A DNA stretch of 64,000 nt from Halorhodospira abdelmalekii. GTDB lineage: Bacteria > Pseudomonadota > Gammaproteobacteria > Nitrococcales > Halorhodospiraceae. Under the pieces are notes generated by a model. It made no database searches. It saw only the letters and a program-made list of their open reading frames with translations, and was not told where the DNA came from. This document shows, piece by piece, positions 1 to 9,678 of the stretch (positions within the stretch are counted from its first letter, which is position 1; each line of letters starts with the position of its first letter). Made by a program: the position numbers and the translations under genes. Location of the stretch: assembly GCF_016583625.1 (NCBI RefSeq), contig NZ_NRRN01000001.1, positions 1-64,000 of the forward strand, given 5' to 3'.

Positions 1-57
1 ATCGCTTCCTAGCAGGGCATCAAGGCCCCGTCCCAGCCCCCGCTTTTTGCCTCCCAT
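1..57 (-). CDS. parB: ParB chromosome-partitioning protein, N-terminal 19 residues only
   Basis: Reading the minus strand from an ATG at 57 gives MGGKKRGLGRGLDALLGSD, cut by the window edge. The K-K-R-G-L-G-R-G-L-D-A-L-L-G stretch is the classic ParB/Spo0J N-terminal ParA-interacting peptide, in which the conserved Arg stimulates ParA ATP hydrolysis. It follows parA by 82 bp on the same strand, the standard parAB order. ParB would load on the four parS sites found in this window. Only the first residues are visible, so the CTPase and DNA-binding domains cannot be checked. Confidence 0.9.
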   Translation of the reverse strand, partial: MGGKKRGLGRGLDALLGSD

Positions 58-139
58 CAAGATCGACTCCTCAGTTCCCATGGCCCATTCGGTTCACTCG
101 CGCTTCGCCTCCCACCTCGGGCGCTTCTCAAAACGCCCC

Positions 140-940
140 TCATTGCGCAGGTAACACGTTGTCGATACCGGCGCTCAGGTGGTGTCGACGCTCTACCTCG
201 CCGGCCAACGCCATATAGGCAAGCGCACCGCGCGAGGCGCGATCATACACCAGCACCGGCAACCCGTGACTGGGCGCCTCCGCCAATCGGACGTTACGTG
301 GGATGACCGTCTCATAAAGGCTCTCGCCGAAATGGGCATGCAACTGCTCACCGACTTGGTTGGCTAGGTTATTGCGAGCATCGAACATCGTTCGCAGCAA
401 ACCCTCAATCTTGAGCGATCGGTTGGCACTCGCCTGCACACCACGAATCGTCTCAAGCAGAGCCGTTAGCCCCTCTAGGGCGAAGTATTCACACTGTATA
501 GGGATCAGGACACCGTGTGCGGCGACCAACGCATTGAGCGTCAAAATGTTGAGCGACGGGGGGCAATCGATTAAGACAAAGGCATAGGCTTCGGCTTGCT
601 CCCGCAACGCGCCACGCAGTCGCTGTTCTCTTGCATGCGCATCAAGCAACTCCACCTCGGCGGCCGTAAGATCGCCATTCGCCGGCAGAACCGCGAAGCC
701 GCCACTCGGCGAAGTGATCAGCGCTTGTTCGAGCGTGCAACGCTCCGTTAAGACATCGTAGGCCGTATGAGTCAGGCCGTTTTTCTCCACCCCCGAACCG
801 ACCGTCGCATTCCCTTGTGGATCGAGATCGATCAGTAAAACATTATGGCCATTAGCGCTCAGGGAGGCCGCTAGATTCACACAACTCGTTGTCTTGCCAA
901 CCCCCCCTTTCTGGTTCGCCACCGCGATAATACGACCCAT
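140..940 (-). CDS. parA: ParA/Soj chromosome-partitioning ATPase
   Basis: 266 residues, the usual size for a chromosomal Soj-type ParA. The protein opens with a deviant Walker A box, KGGVGKTT, at about residues 10-17, followed by LLIDLDPQGNAT and the DCPPSLNILTLNAL region that carries the Walker B/A' motif. It binds DNA nonspecifically as an ATP dimer and, with ParB, segregates newly replicated origins. There is no N-terminal helix-turn-helix extension, so it is the chromosomal rather than the plasmid P1 type. It lies downstream of rsmG (54 bp gap) and upstream of parB in the run mnmG-rsmG-parA-parB that is standard near gammaproteobacterial origins. Confidence 0.97.
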   Translation of the reverse strand: MGRIIAVANQKGGVGKTTSCVNLAASLSANGHNVLLIDLDPQGNATVGSGVEKNGLTHTAYDVLTERCTLEQALITSPSGGFAVLPANGDLTAAEVELLDAHAREQRLRGALREQAEAYAFVLIDCPPSLNILTLNALVAAHGVLIPIQCEYFALEGLTALLETIRGVQASANRSLKIEGLLRTMFDARNNLANQVGEQLHAHFGESLYETVIPRNVRLAEAPSHGLPVLVYDRASRGALAYMALAGEVERRHHLSAGIDNVLPAQ

Positions 941-994
941 TGAAATCTCCCAAACGGTAGGTCCGACACCTCGGAGGCGGCGTTGATCCCGGCT

Positions 995-1624
995 CTACTC
1001 TTCTGCTGAGCGCCGATAGATGACCAACTTGGCACACCCCTCCTCTTCTAGCGACGGCAGATCATGCACCGCAACAGCTCGCCGCCACTCCTCTGGTAAA
1101 GCCGCCACTTCGGCAACAGCCCGAGCCCCCTTCAAGGCCAATAACGATCCTCCTGGGCGCAGCAGTGGCACAAGCAGTGTCAGCAGTTGTCCCAACGGGG
1201 CGACCGCACGGGCCGTGACGATATCGCAACATGCCGGCGCTAACTGCTCCATCCTCGTCTGCATGACTGCCACGTTGACCAGTCCCAAGGAGAGCTTGCA
1301 CTGGCGCAAAAATCGGGCCTTTTTGCCATTGCTGTCGACCAGGGTTACAGAGCGTTGCGGCTCGACAATCGCCAGCGGTATACCCGGCAATCCGGCGCCG
1401 CTGCCGACATCCAACAGTTGGCCAGCCGGCAAATAGGCACGCACCGTCAGGCTATCGACGACGTGCCGCTCAATGATTGCAGTGCTCGTCTTTGCCGCGG
1501 TCAAATTGTAGGCGCGATTCCAGTGGGACAACAGGTTGACATAACCGGCCAAGTGCGTCAGCTCACTCCCTGTGAGTGCGATACCCAACCGTTGTGCTGC
1601 CTCTTCGATCTGTTGCTCAGTCAC
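995..1624 (-). CDS. rsmG: 16S rRNA (guanine527-N7)-methyltransferase RsmG
   Basis: About 209 residues from a GTG at 1624 (VTEQQIEEAAQRLG...). The start overlaps the mnmG stop codon, giving translational coupling and the normal length for the family (about 207 in E. coli). The open frame continues far upstream but only as antisense-like Arg-rich sequence inside mnmG, so the longer version is rejected. The SAM-binding motif LDVGSGAGLPGIPLA is at about residues 70-84, followed by the acidic VTLVDSNGKK strand. It methylates G527 of 16S rRNA, and its loss gives low-level streptomycin resistance in other bacteria. It is co-oriented with mnmG and parAB. Confidence 0.95.
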   Translation of the reverse strand: MTEQQIEEAAQRLGIALTGSELTHLAGYVNLLSHWNRAYNLTAAKTSTAIIERHVVDSLTVRAYLPAGQLLDVGSGAGLPGIPLAIVEPQRSVTLVDSNGKKARFLRQCKLSLGLVNVAVMQTRMEQLAPACCDIVTARAVAPLGQLLTLLVPLLRPGGSLLALKGARAVAEVAALPEEWRRAVAVHDLPSLEEEGCAKLVIYRRSAEE

Positions 1625-3530
1625 CAGCACCCTCTTCTTTCGGTAGTCGCAGCCAACCATTGCGCCGCAAATGGACCAAGAGCAGCGAGATTGCGGCCGG
1701 GGTAACCCCCGGCAGTTGCGCCGCATCGCCGACCGTCGGTGGCTGTGTCCGCCTAAGCCGTTCTTTGACCTCGGTCGAGAGCCCCTCGATGGCTTGATAA
1801 TCGAGCGCCTGCGGGAGGGGAGCACGTGCGTAGTGTTGATAGCGCCGGTTCTCATGCGCCTGTCGCACCAGGTAGCCGTCGTAACGCGCCTCAATTTCCA
1901 GCTGTCGCCCGAGGGCAAGCGCCCTCTCCGTCGACGGCTCCAAGTCACCGATCGCGAGAACCGCTTCGTAGTCCAACTCCGGCCGCCGCAGCAAGTCGTA
2001 GAGCGTCTGATCCCGCCGTAATCCCTGCCCCAACAATGCTTGTTGCCGCGGCGTCAAAGTCTGCGGGCTCACCCGAGTCGCCTGCAAACGGGCACGCTCC
2101 TGATCTAGCTGCTCCTGATAATCCGCATACTGCCGCCACCGTGCGTCACTCACCAAACCGAGTTCGTAGGCCATCGGCAGCAGACGTTGCTCAGCATTAT
2201 CGCCACGCAACTGCAGTCGGTGTTCGGCTCGACTCGTAAACATTCGGTAGGGCTCGGTCACTCCCGTTGTGACTAGATCGTCGATCATGACACCGATGTA
2301 GGCTTCATCCCGCTGTGGTACCCAAACAGCATCACCGCGGATTTGGAGTGCTGCATTGACCCCGGCGATCAGACCTTGACCGGCAGCCTCCTCATAACCG
2401 GTCGTACCATTAATCTGCCCCGCTAGATAGAGCCCGGGCAACGCTTCCAACTCAAGATTCCTGCGAAGGCTGCGCGGATCGACATAGTCGTACTCGATCG
2501 CATAGCCAGGCCGAGTAATGTGCGCTCGCTCTAAGCCCTCGCACAGGTGCAACACTTCCTGCTGGATGCGCAGTGGCAAACCGGTCGAGATGCCATTCGG
2601 ATAGAGTTCATTTGAATCGAGCCCCTCGGGCTCTAGGAATATCTGATGCTTCTCCCGGTCGGCGAAGCGAACGACCTTATCCTCGATAGAGGGACAGTAG
2701 CGCGGTCCAACTCCAGTCACTGCGCCGCTGTACATAGGCGACTCATTCAACGCACTGCGGATCAAATCGTGCGCCTGAACCGAGGTATAACTGACTAGAC
2801 ACGGACGCTCGGGCAACGCCTTCTGCCACTCCGCACCGACAGCGAAGGGGGCAAAGCGTGGCCGCGGCTTGTCGCCGTACTGCTTGGCCAACGTTTCTTC
2901 ATTGATGCTGCGTCGGTCGATCCGAGGCGGTGTGCCCGTCTTTAAGCGCCCGACTGGCAATTGATGATGCCGCAAGACGTTCGCGAGCTGGTTGGCGGCC
3001 GGCTCCCCCGCGCGTCCGGACTCGTAGTTCACACCACCGATGTGGACGCGTCCGGCTAAAAAGGTTCCCGTAGCCAGGACGACCGCTTGCGCACGCAGCA
3101 CCCCCGCTGATCGGCCCATAACACCGACACAACGCCCTCCTTCCACCAACAAGTCGACAACCGCATCTTGAAACAACTGTAGGTTGCTGTGGGCATCCAG
3201 TTGTAAACGAATCTGACGAGCATATTGTGGGCGATCGGCCTGGATCCGCACGGCTTGAACTGCGGGTCCTTTGCTTTGATTCAATGTCCGCGACTGTATC
3301 GCAGCGGCGTCCGCAGCTCGCCCCATAAGACCGCCCATTGCTTCGATCTCACGAACGATGTGCCCTTTGCCAATCCCGCCAATAGCCGGATTGCACGAGA
3401 GCGCACCGATTGCATCGAGCTGATGGGTAACCAATAGGGTCCGACACCCCATCCGGGCGGCTGCTCCTGCAGCCTCAACCCCGGCGTGGCCGCCACCGAC
3501 CACGATGACTTCAAAGTAACTGCCACTCAT
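1617..3530 (-). CDS. mnmG: tRNA uridine-34 5-carboxymethylaminomethyl modification enzyme MnmG (GidA)
   Basis: 637 residues from the ATG at 3530 (MSGSYFEVIVVGGGHAG). An upstream in-frame ATG at 3572 would add 14 residues encoded by a parS site, so it is not used as the start. The FAD-binding GGGHAG motif is at residues 12-17. The GidA signatures CNPAIGGIGKGH and LKTGTPPR follow, with the C-terminal tRNA/MnmE-binding domain ending near LRLPKEEG. MnmG and MnmE together install the cmnm5 group on wobble U34 of several tRNAs. The partner mnmE lies just upstream, across the parS cluster. Confidence 0.97.
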   Translation of the reverse strand: MSGSYFEVIVVGGGHAGVEAAGAAARMGCRTLLVTHQLDAIGALSCNPAIGGIGKGHIVREIEAMGGLMGRAADAAAIQSRTLNQSKGPAVQAVRIQADRPQYARQIRLQLDAHSNLQLFQDAVVDLLVEGGRCVGVMGRSAGVLRAQAVVLATGTFLAGRVHIGGVNYESGRAGEPAANQLANVLRHHQLPVGRLKTGTPPRIDRRSINEETLAKQYGDKPRPRFAPFAVGAEWQKALPERPCLVSYTSVQAHDLIRSALNESPMYSGAVTGVGPRYCPSIEDKVVRFADREKHQIFLEPEGLDSNELYPNGISTGLPLRIQQEVLHLCEGLERAHITRPGYAIEYDYVDPRSLRRNLELEALPGLYLAGQINGTTGYEEAAGQGLIAGVNAALQIRGDAVWVPQRDEAYIGVMIDDLVTTGVTEPYRMFTSRAEHRLQLRGDNAEQRLLPMAYELGLVSDARWRQYADYQEQLDQERARLQATRVSPQTLTPRQQALLGQGLRRDQTLYDLLRRPELDYEAVLAIGDLEPSTERALALGRQLEIEARYDGYLVRQAHENRRYQHYARAPLPQALDYQAIEGLSTEVKERLRRTQPPTVGDAAQLPGVTPAAISLLLVHLRRNGWLRLPKEEGAGD

Positions 3531-3549
3531 GACTTGGACCTTTTTTTGA

Positions 3550-3565
3550 TGTTCCACGTGGAACA
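3550..3565. promoter_or_regulatory. parS site 1 (ParB binding)
   Basis: Perfect 16-bp palindrome TGTTCCACGTGGAACA. It matches the conserved bacterial parS consensus TGTTNCACGTGNAACA at every position. It lies 20 bp upstream of the mnmG start and is read through by the longer, rejected mnmG frame. It serves as a loading site for ParB, whose gene begins at the left edge. Confidence 0.96.
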
Positions 3566-3621
3566 TCGACATCCCGCCGACAACCTATAGGAAGCATGGG
3601 TAGCGACATACAACATAGCCA

Positions 3622-3637
3622 TGTTCCACGTGGAACA
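3622..3637. promoter_or_regulatory. parS site 2 (ParB binding)
   Basis: Second identical copy of TGTTCCACGTGGAACA, 72 bp from site 1 measured start to start, in the mnmG-mnmE intergenic region. Confidence 0.96.
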
Positions 3638-3711
3638 TTCAGCGACAACATGCTGGCTGCAACCTATTCGACACGCACCATGCAAGGACACCTTGCCAAC
3701 CTCTGTACCGA

Positions 3712-3727
3712 TGTTCCACGTGGAACA
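3712..3727. promoter_or_regulatory. parS site 3, embedded in a 30-bp perfect palindrome
   Basis: Third identical TGTTCCACGTGGAACA, 90 bp from site 2. Here the symmetry extends seven further bases on each side (GTACCGA before, TCGGTAC after), giving a perfect 30-bp palindrome at 3705-3734. None of the other three copies has this extension. Confidence 0.96.
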
Positions 3728-3779
3728 TCGGTACGACCTAACTCGCTCTGCGGTCACCAACTTGTAGCGTGGCGACTAA

Positions 3780-3795
3780 TGTTCCACGTGGAACA
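3780..3795. promoter_or_regulatory. parS site 4 (ParB binding)
   Basis: Fourth identical TGTTCCACGTGGAACA, 68 bp from site 3 and 51 bp from the mnmE stop codon. The whole 316-bp mnmG-mnmE spacer (3531-3846) is thus a parS array. No separate gene is supported there. A lone half-site GTGGAAC occurs just beyond it near 3815. Confidence 0.96.
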
Positions 3796-3846
3796 TCTCA
3801 GGCAACGAGGCATTGTGGAACGAAAAGTGCTCAGGAAGGGGCTACT

Positions 3847-5244
3847 TCATTTACCGATGCAAAAAGAGCGAAAGATCTGATCTAGAAGCGCTTCGTTATC
3901 ATCTCGCCGGGTGATGCCTAGTAGTACCAGTTGGGCTTCTCTAAGCTGCTCGGCGGTGATTTCGCGTCCAAGCTGCAGTCTCTCGACACGGACAGCCTCG
4001 GCCAATGCTTCATCTGCACGATCAAGCGCCTCTAAGTGCCTTTGTTCTCCCGCTAAAGGCTCTACGTCATCTCGCTCGGCAACCAGTTCGTGTAAGCGCT
4101 CCCGCAACTCATCCAGGCCGCTTCCGGTCAGCGCACTGACGTCGCAGACCATAAAGCGGGTCAAAGATTCTGTAGGGCGCGCGCTCAACGGCAACGCACC
4201 ATCCAAATCGATCTTATTCCGCACCACAACAGAGCGGGTAGGATCGAGTTGAGCTAAGACATGCCGCTCCCATTGGGTTAACGGTGTGTTGGCATCGGTC
4301 ACCAACACGACGACATCGGCATGATCCATCGCATGCAGTGCACGGCGCACCCCCTCGTGCTCAACCGCACCGACTTCATCACCCGCACGAATACCAGCCG
4401 TATCCTGGAGTTCAATTTCACGCTCGCCCAAACCGATGCGCTCACGCATGACATCGCGGGTTGTCCCAGGCAGTTCGTTTACGATCGAGACATCACTGCC
4501 GACCAGAGCATTCATTAAGCTCGATTTACCGGCGTTAGGCACCCCGATCAATGCCACCTTTAAACCATGACGCAGGTGCGTCCCGGCCACTGTGCGCTGA
4601 CGGATAGAGCGAATGCGCGTGCGAACCGACTCCAGCGGCGGACCGATATCATCCGTCTCCTCGCCGGCTTCGTGTAAATCATCAGAGAAGTCGAGCTCAG
4701 CCTCAATCTGAGCCCGTATCTGCTGTATAGCACTAGCGACCTCATCGACCCACTCGCCCAGCGCACCCTGCAACGAGCGCAAAGCTGCGCGCCGAGCCAC
4801 CTGTGAGTCGGCATCGATCAATGCCGCCACGGCTTCAGCCTGAGCCAGGTCCATCTGTCCATGCAGAAAAGCGCGCTGGGTAAATTCGCCGCGTTCAGCC
4901 GGGCGTGCCCCGACTGCACGAAGGGCATCAAGCAGCGCTCGAGTGACCGCGCGCCCACCATGCCCCTGCAACTCCACGACATTCTCACCCGTATAGGAGT
5001 GAGGAGCTGGAAAGCAAATGACGATCCCCTGATCGATGACTTCACCGGTCGCACCACGAAAAACCCGAAGCCCGGCATAGCGGGCCTCGGGTAGGTCACC
5101 GACGATTTGCCCGGCCAACTCGAAGGCTTCAGGGCCGGAAAGCCGTACCACAGCTACGGCCCCCCGCCCCTCCGGAGTCGCCAAGGCATAGATCGTATCT
5201 ACTTGCGCTGCTCCGGTCCGAGATACTGCCGCATGATGTACCAT
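3847..5244 (-). CDS. mnmE: tRNA modification GTPase MnmE (TrmE)
   Basis: 465 residues. The N-terminal tetrahydrofolate-binding domain ([22 protein letters not shown]) is followed by a central G domain with P-loop GVPNAGKSS at about 223-231, the G2 region PGTTRD, DTAG and NKID, and it ends with the invariant C-terminal CIGK whose Cys is needed for activity. It partners MnmG in U34 modification. The only usable start codon before the conserved region is the ATG at 5244, so the gene overlaps the end of yidC by 46 bp. The N-terminus is about 15 residues longer than in E. coli. Confidence 0.96.
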   Translation of the reverse strand: MVHHAAVSRTGAAQVDTIYALATPEGRGAVAVVRLSGPEAFELAGQIVGDLPEARYAGLRVFRGATGEVIDQGIVICFPAPHSYTGENVVELQGHGGRAVTRALLDALRAVGARPAERGEFTQRAFLHGQMDLAQAEAVAALIDADSQVARRAALRSLQGALGEWVDEVASAIQQIRAQIEAELDFSDDLHEAGEETDDIGPPLESVRTRIRSIRQRTVAGTHLRHGLKVALIGVPNAGKSSLMNALVGSDVSIVNELPGTTRDVMRERIGLGEREIELQDTAGIRAGDEVGAVEHEGVRRALHAMDHADVVVLVTDANTPLTQWERHVLAQLDPTRSVVVRNKIDLDGALPLSARPTESLTRFMVCDVSALTGSGLDELRERLHELVAERDDVEPLAGEQRHLEALDRADEALAEAVRVERLQLGREITAEQLREAQLVLLGITRRDDNEALLDQIFRSFCIGK

Positions 5245-6863
5245 TGTTGCGCTATCGATAAGACGTTATTCGAGAGCCAATAGAGCACCAACCCAGCCGG
5301 GAAGAGCATGAAGAAGGCCGTAAAGATAAACGGCAACGCCTGCATAACCCGCTTCTGGATGGGGTCCATGGGCGGCGGATTGAGCTTCATCTGCACGATC
5401 ATGCTAACGCCCATCAACAGCGGCAAGATGAAGAAAGGATCCCGGCTGGAAAGATCTTGTATCCAAAGCATAAAGGGCGCGTGTCGAATCTCTACGCTCT
5501 CGATCAAGACCCAATACAGAGCAATGAAGACTGGGATCTGCACCAACATCGGTAGACAGCCACCGAGCGGGTTGATCTTTTCCTTCTTGTACAGCTCCAT
5601 CAGGGCTTGGTTCATCTGCTGCCGGTCGTCAGCGTAGCGCTCACGAATCTGCTGCATCTTCGGCTGTACTTTGCGCATTCGCGCCATCGACCGATAACTA
5701 ATGGCCGAGAGCTTGTAAAAGACCAGCTTGATGACCAAGGTCAGCAGGATGATAGCAACGCCCCAGTTTTTGACGACATTCTGGATATGATCCAGCGCCC
5801 AAAAGAGCGGGTTGGCCAGAATCGTCAGAAAACCGTAATCAACCGTGAGACGGAGATTCTCTACATCCGGAATCGCCGTCAGACGGGACTGCTCCTTAGG
5901 TCCAATAAAGATTCGATTCTCGACACTGCCACTTTGCCCTGCCTCCACCGTGACCCACGGCGAAGACATGCCGATCAGGAAGACATCACTGGAAAGCGCG
6001 CGTGAATAAAACCGGAAGGTCTGTTCCTGATTAGGCAACACAACAGCAACGAAGTAGTGCTGCAACATCGAGATCCACCCCCCGACAACGTCGCGGCGCA
6101 GATTCTCATCCTCCATATCACCGAAAGAGATCCGCTTATAACGGTCCTCCGGGGTGTAGATCGCTCCCCCCGTAAAGCTATGGACGTACCAAGGCGTGGC
6201 ACCGCGGGGATCCGGCTCACGCAGCAGCTCGACGTATTGGAAACCGCGCCAGCGCTCAGCGCTTTCGTTTCGGACCTCATGGCGGACGTCGACGACATAG
6301 CTGTCTCGGCGGAAGGTGTAGATCTTGCGAATCTCGATACCGCCTTCGCGCCATACCAAAGGCACTTCCAGATAATCTTGACCCTCGGCCAGCTCAAACT
6401 CGGTCGCCTCGACCTCGTAGCGCGTATCGCGGCCTGGACCATCATGCCCTAACCCGGTACGGGCAATGAAAAAAGGCTCACCATCATCGCGCATTAAACG
6501 AAACGGCTGCCCGCGATCGGCATCCTCAAAGTGCTGCAGCAGATCAACACGCCGAATATCTCCACCGTCGGTGCTGATCACCGCTTCCACTAAATCGGTG
6601 CGCACCGTAACCCGGGGCCCGGCCTCCCGATCGTGTTCCGGAACGTGCTCAGCAGATGGACGATCCTCGCCCGGAGCATCCGGCTCGACTCCAGAATCGC
6701 CCGGAGCTTCGGGATCCGCCTCTCGCGGTTGCGGATCATCGCGCTCTTCTCGGGTGACCCGTTCCGGCTCGTCAAGTCCTCGCTGCGCGTCCTGCCATGT
6801 GAAAAAAAGGAGGGCGCCGAGCACGATCAAAGCGATCAAAAGGATGTAGCGCTGATTTTCCAT
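5199..6863 (-). CDS. yidC: Membrane protein insertase YidC
   Basis: 554 residues, close to the 548 of E. coli. There is an N-terminal transmembrane anchor ([15 protein letters not shown], about residues 8-22) and an acidic, Pro/Glu-rich linker. The large periplasmic beta-sandwich domain follows, then the conserved 60KD_IMP core starting near [17 protein letters not shown], with several membrane helices and the [18 protein letters not shown] signature. It inserts and folds inner-membrane proteins, alone or with SecYEG. The highly acidic periplasmic linker fits a salt-adapted organism (inference). It lies in the conserved rpmH-rnpA-yidD-yidC-mnmE order. Confidence 0.97.
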   Translation of the reverse strand: MENQRYILLIALIVLGALLFFTWQDAQRGLDEPERVTREERDDPQPREADPEAPGDSGVEPDAPGEDRPSAEHVPEHDREAGPRVTVRTDLVEAVISTDGGDIRRVDLLQHFEDADRGQPFRLMRDDGEPFFIARTGLGHDGPGRDTRYEVEATEFELAEGQDYLEVPLVWREGGIEIRKIYTFRRDSYVVDVRHEVRNESAERWRGFQYVELLREPDPRGATPWYVHSFTGGAIYTPEDRYKRISFGDMEDENLRRDVVGGWISMLQHYFVAVVLPNQEQTFRFYSRALSSDVFLIGMSSPWVTVEAGQSGSVENRIFIGPKEQSRLTAIPDVENLRLTVDYGFLTILANPLFWALDHIQNVVKNWGVAIILLTLVIKLVFYKLSAISYRSMARMRKVQPKMQQIRERYADDRQQMNQALMELYKKEKINPLGGCLPMLVQIPVFIALYWVLIESVEIRHAPFMLWIQDLSSRDPFFILPLLMGVSMIVQMKLNPPPMDPIQKRVMQALPFIFTAFFMLFPAGLVLYWLSNNVLSIAQQWYIMRQYLGPEQRK

Positions 6864-6868
6864 CGGGT

Positions 6869-7108
6869 CTACTCTCGTAAGCTTCTTTCACGATCAGGCA
6901 CTGGATCGAAACCACCGGGATGCCAAGGGTGACACTTCAGCAGGCGTCGCAGACCCAGCCAACCACCCTGTATGACCCCATATCGCATGATCGCTTCGGC
7001 AGTGTACTCCGAACACGTAGGGAGAAACCGGCAACGCGGTCCGAGCAGCGGACTGATCGCATACTGATAGAGGCGAATCAAAACAATCACGATCGTGCGC
7101 ATCGCCAC
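6869..7108 (-). CDS. yidD: Membrane protein insertion efficiency factor YidD
   Basis: 79 residues with the family signature [24 protein letters not shown] followed by EY at about residues 10-35, and the closing region [18 protein letters not shown]. The conserved Cys residues and an amphipathic N-terminal helix are present. YidD is a small peripheral inner-membrane protein that aids YidC-dependent insertion. Its start lies within rnpA (22-bp overlap; ATG at 7108 or 7102), and yidC follows after 5 bp, so the three are translationally coupled. Confidence 0.95.
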   Translation of the reverse strand: MAMRTIVIVLIRLYQYAISPLLGPRCRFLPTCSEYTAEAIMRYGVIQGGWLGLRRLLKCHPWHPGGFDPVPDRERSLRE

Positions 7109-7479
7109 TTCTCAAGCCGTCGCCACAGAGACTCCAGAGCCAAGAAGATCTCATCATTGCGCATCGGCTGAACATCACCACGCACACCGACCACAACATC
7201 GACCCCATCACGACGCCACTGCCTCAAGCGAAAACTCTCACGTATCAAGCGCTTGATGCGATTTCGCGCGACCGCTCTCCTGACTTGTCGCTTCGGCACC
7301 ACGATGCCGAGACGAACACCACGCCCACCGTTGCGCCTCGCCGATAGGCGCAGTCCGTCGCAAACCGCACGCAGCTCGCCGTAGCGCAACACCCGATCGA
7401 ACTCGCGGCGGGTTAGCAGCCGCGCACTGCGTGGAAAGCTTTGTGATCGAATCTGCGATCCAGGCAAAAACGCAACCAC
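7087..7479 (-). CDS. rnpA: Ribonuclease P protein component
   Basis: 130 residues, Arg-rich. It contains the RNase P protein signature [18 protein letters not shown] at about residues 74-91, preceded by [11 protein letters not shown]. It binds the RNase P RNA to promote 5' maturation of tRNA precursors. It directly follows rpmH by 4 bp, the near-universal rpmH-rnpA arrangement, and overlaps yidD. Confidence 0.97.
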   Translation of the reverse strand: MVAFLPGSQIRSQSFPRSARLLTRREFDRVLRYGELRAVCDGLRLSARRNGGRGVRLGIVVPKRQVRRAVARNRIKRLIRESFRLRQWRRDGVDVVVGVRGDVQPMRNDEIFLALESLWRRLEKWRCARS

Positions 7480-7483
7480 CGCA

Positions 7484-7627
7484 TTACTGATCGGAGACGC
7501 TCAAGCGTTTGCGCCCCTTCGCGCGCCGTCGGCTCAACACCTGCCGCCCGGCCTTCGTCGCCATCCGGGCGCGAAAGCCGTGGGTGCGAACGCGTTTGAT
7601 TCGACTGGGTTGATAAGTTCGTTTCAT
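7484..7627 (-). CDS. rpmH: 50S ribosomal protein L34
   Basis: 47 residues starting at the ATG at 7627 with [20 protein letters not shown], the near-invariant L34 N-terminus, and highly basic throughout. The open frame extends 31 codons upstream but without L34 character, so the shorter start is chosen. An AGGATC sequence on the minus strand just before the ATG serves as ribosome-binding site. It is the first gene of the left-facing operon, with a good sigma-70 promoter upstream (7844-7872). Confidence 0.98.
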   Translation of the reverse strand: MKRTYQPSRIKRVRTHGFRARMATKAGRQVLSRRRAKGRKRLSVSDQ

Positions 7628-8128
7628 AGATCCTCCGCTAGGAAACCCGCGCCACAGCTGCGGGGAGATGGTGACTACGATGCACGGCCGACCATCGATC
7701 AACGAGTGCGGAACGTCCAACCAACGGTCTGTCTTCGACGCCCCCGGCTCCGGGTTGCACCGACCAGCCTAGCGGACGGTCACCGCTCGTAAAGTGAATG
7801 GACACAAAGACACCACGCCGCGACCAGCGCCCAGTGAGCCGCGAATCTACTTGCCCGTCGAGCGCCTGTCAATCTTCAGCATAATTAGGCGGAGGTAGTT
7901 GACAAGGTGCGCAGCTGATTGGCTCGGACGATTGCAGTCGCGTGGCGGCTCTCTGCCGGCGCGGCTCGGTGGATAACCGACGGCCGATCTCGCTAGACTA
8001 TGCCTCGGCCCATCGTACCAGCAGCAGTGGACTGCTAGCGTACCGGCCTAGACCCGTTCGCTGTCCGCGAGGCGACCGGCCGCCTGGTGGCCGCCGCTCT
8101 TCGCAACATCCGGTTGGTAATTACACCC
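7628..8128. other. rpmH-dnaA divergent intergenic region
   Basis: 500 bp without a convincing gene. It holds the rpmH promoter (minus strand), a plus-strand TTGACA at 7899-7904 with no good -10 partner, and one near-consensus DnaA box GGTGGATAA at 7968-7976 (one mismatch to TGTGGATAA), which could autoregulate dnaA. Small frames here lack homology features I recognise. Unlike the dnaA-dnaN spacer it has no AT-rich stretch, so it is not the favoured unwinding site. Confidence 0.55.
7844..7872 (-). promoter_or_regulatory. Sigma-70 promoter driving rpmH-rnpA-yidD
   Basis: On the minus strand a perfect -35 TTGACA (7867-7872) is separated by exactly 17 bp from TAGATT (7844-7849), a good -10. It lies about 217 bp upstream of rpmH and points toward it, which leaves a long 5' leader of unknown role. 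Confidence 0.75.
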
Positions 8129-9469
8129 ATGCAAGACTCACTTTGGAGCGCCTGCCTCCAGCAGCTCGAGCAGGAGATCCCCGAGCAACAGCTCAACACC
8201 TGGATCCGTCCCCTACAGCCCCACATCGAGGACGGAACGTTGCGCTTGTACGCCCCCAACCGTTTCGTACACGACTGGGTAAAAGACAATTTCTTTATAA
8301 GAATCAAAGAGCTGATAGCTCTTTTCGAGCCTACTGATCCGCCTGTGGTCACGCTCGAAATCGGCTCTATTGATACACCTGCGGCAACCGTAGCCAGCGG
8401 TACACCGACGAGTTACGCAGCCCCACGATCGCGCCCACGTGCGGTTGAGTCCAACCTGAATCCTAGCTTTACCTTCGATACCTTCGTGGAGGGCAAATCG
8501 AACCAGCTCGCTCGTGCCGCTAGCAGCCAAGTAGCTGAAAATCCAGGTCAGGCCTACAACCCCTTATTCTTATACGGCGGCGTTGGCCTAGGTAAGACCC
8601 ACCTGATGCACGCCGTCGGCCACGCCATGCGTACCGCACGTCCACAGGCACAAGTCGTCTACCTCCACTCGGAACGGTTCGTTGCAGAGATGGTTAGAGC
8701 GCTGCAACACAACACAATCAACGACTTTAAACGTCACTACCGCTCCCTGGACGCACTGCTAATTGATGATATTCAATTCTTCGCTGGCAAGGAACGATCA
8801 CAGGAGGAGTTCTTCCATACTTTCAACGCGTTGCTCGAAGGAGAGCAACAGGTCATCATGACGTGTGATCGTTACCCGAAAGAGGTCGATGGCCTTGAAG
8901 AGCGGCTGAAATCGCGCTTTGGCTGGGGGTTAACGGTCGCCATTGAGCCCCCGGAACTGGAGACTCGAGTGGCCATCCTGAAGAGCAAGGCGATCCGCGA
9001 TGGTGTCGACCTGCCCGACGAGGTGGCCTTCTTCATCGCCAAGCGCGTACGCTCCAACGTTCGCGAACTCGAAGGGGCGCTACGGCGCGTAACTGCTAAC
9101 GCCCAATTCACCGGGCGCAGCACGATTGATGTCGATTTTGCCAAGGAGGCCTTGCGCGATCTCCTGGCACTTCACGACAAAATGGTCACCATCGACAATA
9201 TCCAGAAGACCGTAGCCGCCTACTATAAGATTCGCGTTGCTGACCTGCTCTCCAAGCGTCGCAGCCGCTCGGTGACCCGGCCACGCCAACTCGCCATGTC
9301 ACTAGCCAAGGAGCTGACCAGCCACTCACTCCCCGAGATCGGTGACGCCTTTGGGGGCCGTGACCATACAACAGTTCTGCACGCCCACCGCAAGACCCAG
9401 GAGCTCATGGAAAGTGATCCACGAATCGCAGAGGACTATGACAACTTGCTGCGAACCTTGAGTACGTAG
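8129..9469 (+). CDS. dnaA: Chromosomal replication initiator DnaA
   Basis: 446 residues from the ATG at 8129 ([21 protein letters not shown]), where homology to the DnaA N-terminal DnaB-interaction domain begins. The open frame extends 14 codons upstream without homology. Domain III has the AAA+ Walker [10 protein letters not shown] (about residues 153-161) and Walker B LLIDDIQF. Domain IV ends with the DNA-binding signature [11 protein letters not shown]. It opens oriC by binding DnaA boxes. It is followed by the oriC candidate and dnaN. Confidence 0.98.
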   Translation: MQDSLWSACLQQLEQEIPEQQLNTWIRPLQPHIEDGTLRLYAPNRFVHDWVKDNFFIRIKELIALFEPTDPPVVTLEIGSIDTPAATVASGTPTSYAAPRSRPRAVESNLNPSFTFDTFVEGKSNQLARAASSQVAENPGQAYNPLFLYGGVGLGKTHLMHAVGHAMRTARPQAQVVYLHSERFVAEMVRALQHNTINDFKRHYRSLDALLIDDIQFFAGKERSQEEFFHTFNALLEGEQQVIMTCDRYPKEVDGLEERLKSRFGWGLTVAIEPPELETRVAILKSKAIRDGVDLPDEVAFFIAKRVRSNVRELEGALRRVTANAQFTGRSTIDVDFAKEALRDLLALHDKMVTIDNIQKTVAAYYKIRVADLLSKRRSRSVTRPRQLAMSLAKELTSHSLPEIGDAFGGRDHTTVLHAHRKTQELMESDPRIAEDYDNLLRTLST

Positions 9470-9678
9470 CCGAACAACCTGTGGATAAACCGAGGACCCC
9501 CGCACAGCTAGAGGGAGGAAACAGTTTATCCACAGCCTATAAACAGCGTATAAACCCTGCTGTCCGCCGCATAAAGTCCTTTGCCATCAGCATGCTATAT
9601 ACGTTACCCACAGCAACAGAGACGCGTAATCATAACAACAAAAGATTATATAAATACATATTTTATAGGATATAGCTT
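9470..9678. other. oriC: Putative oriC (dnaA-dnaN spacer)
   Basis: A perfect consensus DnaA box TGTGGATAA (9480-9488) faces a second perfect box TTATCCACA (9526-9534). Together they form a 12-bp inverted repeat (9479-9490 and 9524-9535). A one-mismatch box TTACCCACA follows at 9604-9612. From about 9625 to 9678 the sequence is almost purely A/T and could serve as the duplex-unwinding element. Gene orientation flips around this locus (left genes minus, right genes plus), as expected at an origin. Assignment rests on boxes, base composition and context. Confidence 0.8.

Noticed and set aside
3596-3880. 94-residue plus-strand frame across the mnmG-mnmE spacer
   Set aside because: It is made of the parS repeats read as protein (repeated FHVEH/VPRGT words); no gene is supported.
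7899-7927. dnaA promoter with TTGACA at 7899
   Set aside because: No acceptable -10 at 16-18 bp, so it is mentioned only in the intergenic entry.
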